Shown here one piece after another: positions 62,922 through 64,000 of a stretch of DNA of 64,000 bases. Origin of the DNA: Sphingobium sp. OAS761 (GTDB lineage: Bacteria; Pseudomonadota; Alphaproteobacteria; Sphingomonadales; Sphingomonadaceae). The position numbers were made by a program, and so were the translations under genes. The notes beneath the pieces are model-generated. The model was not told where the DNA came from. It did not search any database and worked only from the letters and a program-made list of their open reading frames with translations. Position 1 is the first letter of the stretch. Each line of letters opens with the position of its first letter. The DNA lies in contig NZ_JALJVY010000013.1 in NCBI RefSeq assembly GCF_024168485.1, positions 1 to 64,000 on the forward strand, read 5' to 3'.

Positions 62922-63296
62922 TCAAAAACCGGTCATGTTGGAGGGCCCCCAAAAGGCCCGCATTTCGGTTACTTCATTGGCTTCGTTGAAGCGGAACGTG
63001 TCGATCACATCGATGCGCTTGGCGCCGCCGTCAAAGTTGAGGTGAACCGCGAAGGGGAACACCGCATAATCGCCAGCGATGCGTACAGGCCCTTCCAGGG
63101 TCAGCTTCGCGCCCGTCTTCATGCTTTCGGCATAGAAGGCGCGAACCGCCTCCCGTCCGTGATGGATCGGCGCGCCGATCGGGTCTTCCACCGTTGCATC
63201 TTCGGCATATAGGGCGGCGACCTGGTCGGCGCTACCGGCCTCGAACGCGGCGACATAGGCGTGGACGGCGGCTTCCATCTTTTCTGGGTTGGGCAT
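62922..63296 (-). CDS. Ketosteroid-isomerase-like NTF2 protein
   Basis: A 124-residue NTF2-fold protein close in size to steroid delta-isomerases. [20 protein letters not shown] opens the fold; [20 protein letters not shown] is the typical active-site entrance, with an aspartate at the position of catalytic Asp in isomerases. The end reads [10 protein letters not shown]. It lies between the thiolase and a MaoC gene with gaps of 11 and 5 bases. A double-bond shift on a ring ketone is likely but not proven. Confidence 0.85.
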   Translation of the reverse strand: MPNPEKMEAAVHAYVAAFEAGSADQVAALYAEDATVEDPIGAPIHHGREAVRAFYAESMKTGAKLTLEGPVRIAGDYAVFPFAVHLNFDGGAKRIDVIDTFRFNEANEVTEMRAFWGPSNMTGF

Positions 63297-63301
63297 CGCT
63301 T

Positions 63302-63763
63302 CTACTCCGGGAAATAACGGGTGATGGCGTCGACCACGAGCGCCGGCTTGTCTGCACCCTCGATCTCGACGGTGATGCGGATGACGCACTGGATGGTGTC
63401 GCCCTTGGCCTCCTCGACCGACTGGATGACGCCGGTGCCGCGGATGCGCGATCCGACCGTCACCGGCATCAGGAAGCGGGTGCGGTCCATGCCGACATTG
63501 AGGCCGCTCTTGAACCCGCGCACCTCGATCATCTGCGGCATGAACAGGTTGGTGAGGCTGAGCGTCAGATAGCCGTGCGCGATGGTCGCACCGAACGGGC
63601 CGTCCTTCGCCTTGACCGGGTCCACATGAATCCACTGATGGTCGCCGGTGCAGTCGGCGAAGGCGTCGATGCGCGCCTGTTCGATCGTCAGCCACTCGCT
63701 GGGATGGAGCGGGGTGCCCTCCTGGCCCAGCAGGTCGCGCGGATGTTCGAAAATCAGCGGCAT
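63302..63763 (-). CDS. MaoC-type enoyl-CoA hydratase
   Basis: A 153-residue single hot-dog hydratase. DAFADCTGDHQWIHVDP contains the catalytic Asp and His of hydratase-2, followed by the FGATIAHGYLTLSL loop. It should add water to an enoyl-CoA in the (R) sense, replacing a crotonase in this operon. Its ATG at 63763 lies one base from the SDR stop, so the two are coupled. Confidence 0.9.
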   Translation of the reverse strand: MPLIFEHPRDLLGQEGTPLHPSEWLTIEQARIDAFADCTGDHQWIHVDPVKAKDGPFGATIAHGYLTLSLTNLFMPQMIEVRGFKSGLNVGMDRTRFLMPVTVGSRIRGTGVIQSVEEAKGDTIQCVIRITVEIEGADKPALVVDAITRYFPE

Positions 63764-63764
63764 G

Positions 63765-64000
63765 TCAGGCCCTCTGGCTCGACACGGCGACGATCTCGCC
63801 CGTCATGTAAGAGGAAAGGTCGCTTGCCAGGAACATCATGACATTGGCGATTTCCCAGACCTCCGCCGGGCGCTTGAACGCTTCCTTCTCGACCAGCTTG
63901 TCGAGCGCTTCCTGCGTCGTCACCTTGGCGAGGAAGGGGTGCATCGCGAGAGACGGGGAGACCGCGTTGATCCGCACGCCATGTTCGGCCGCCTCTATCG
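63765..64000 (-). CDS. SDR, C-terminal part (IpdF-like), continues past the window
   Basis: The last 78 or so residues of an SDR are seen, running off the right edge. GVRINAVSPSLAMHP, WEIANVMMFLASDLSSYMTG and EIVAVSSQRA closely recall the C-terminus of IpdF-type reductases of the steroid C/D-ring pathway. An internal ATG at 63977 is not a real start, because the reading frame continues upstream (IEAAEHG). Confidence 0.82.
   Translation of the reverse strand, partial: IEAAEHGVRINAVSPSLAMHPFLAKVTTQEALDKLVEKEAFKRPAEVWEIANVMMFLASDLSSYMTGEIVAVSSQRA

Noticed and set aside
1..64000. Insertion sequences or transposase genes
   Set aside because: No transposase-like reading frame and no terminal inverted repeats were seen, even at the gene-remnant junctions.
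1..64000. tRNA, rRNA or riboswitch elements
   Set aside because: No cloverleaf, rRNA segment or recognisable riboswitch core was found by eye; a covariance-model search would be decisive.

Overview
The window is GC-rich, densely packed DNA with the gene content of an alphaproteobacterium of the sphingomonad group. Evidence for this is the mix of NTF2/SnoaL-like proteins, DUF1214 proteins, acyl-CoA dehydrogenases, a TonB-dependent receptor remnant, and a ParA/ParB/RepA replicon of the kind carried on large sphingomonad catabolic plasmids. Taxonomy is inferred from protein style; no rRNA or tRNA gene was seen. A complete replication and partition module (13.2-18.4 kb) makes a plasmid or secondary replicon the most likely source.

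Layout. 0-7.7 kb: a broken MFS gene, an NTF2-like protein, an MFS transporter, a Baeyer-Villiger monooxygenase, a VOC-like protein and a zinc alcohol dehydrogenase, with a divergent TetR regulator. 7.9-12.7 kb: a plus-strand operon (amidohydrolase, VOC protein, acyl-CoA dehydrogenase, class III CoA-transferase, MaoC-type hydratase) that looks like a CoA-thioester catabolic route. 12.8-18.4 kb: a dehydrogenase remnant, a plasmid-type HTH protein with a palindromic operator, five 22-bp iterons, repA, two parS-like palindromes, parB and parA. 18.7-25.2 kb: a complete valine/isobutyrate degradation operon (mmsB, enoyl-CoA hydratase, 3-hydroxyisobutyryl-CoA hydrolase, isobutyryl-CoA dehydrogenase, mmsA) with a divergent LysR regulator and its probable operator.

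25.2-32.8 kb: an AraC regulator divergent from an operon of NTF2-like protein, old-yellow-enzyme reductase, three SDRs and a ketosteroid-dehydrogenase-like flavoprotein, followed by a convergent SDR. 32.8-37.0 kb: a three-gene EmrA/EmrB/outer-membrane-factor efflux operon. 37.4-47.8 kb: two-domain FMN/FAD iron-sulfur reductase, two paralogous alcohol dehydrogenases, VOC and NTF2-like proteins, a DUF1214 protein, an MHS transporter and a cyclase-family hydrolase. 47.8-56.9 kb: a second DUF1214 protein, an epimerase-like protein, a sulfotransferase, two gene fragments joined at their broken 5' ends (TonB receptor and metallo-beta-lactamase-fold protein), a LysR regulator, a secreted sulfatase and an unrecognised protein. 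57.0-64.0 kb: a tightly packed minus-strand operon whose ligase, acyl-CoA dehydrogenase, thiolase and SDR resemble the actinobacterial FadD3, FadE30, FadA6 and IpdF of steroid C/D-ring degradation, preceded by an esterase and a Tat-signal SDR.

Taken together, the window reads as a mosaic catabolic island set around a plasmid replicon. Oxidation, desaturation, Baeyer-Villiger and thioester chemistry for a polycyclic or alicyclic substrate, perhaps steroid- or terpenoid-like, is an inference from family membership. The substrate cannot be read from the sequence. Several gene remnants at module borders (near 0, 12.8, 46.5, 47.7 and 51.9 kb) show that the island was assembled by repeated recombination, yet no insertion sequence was found.
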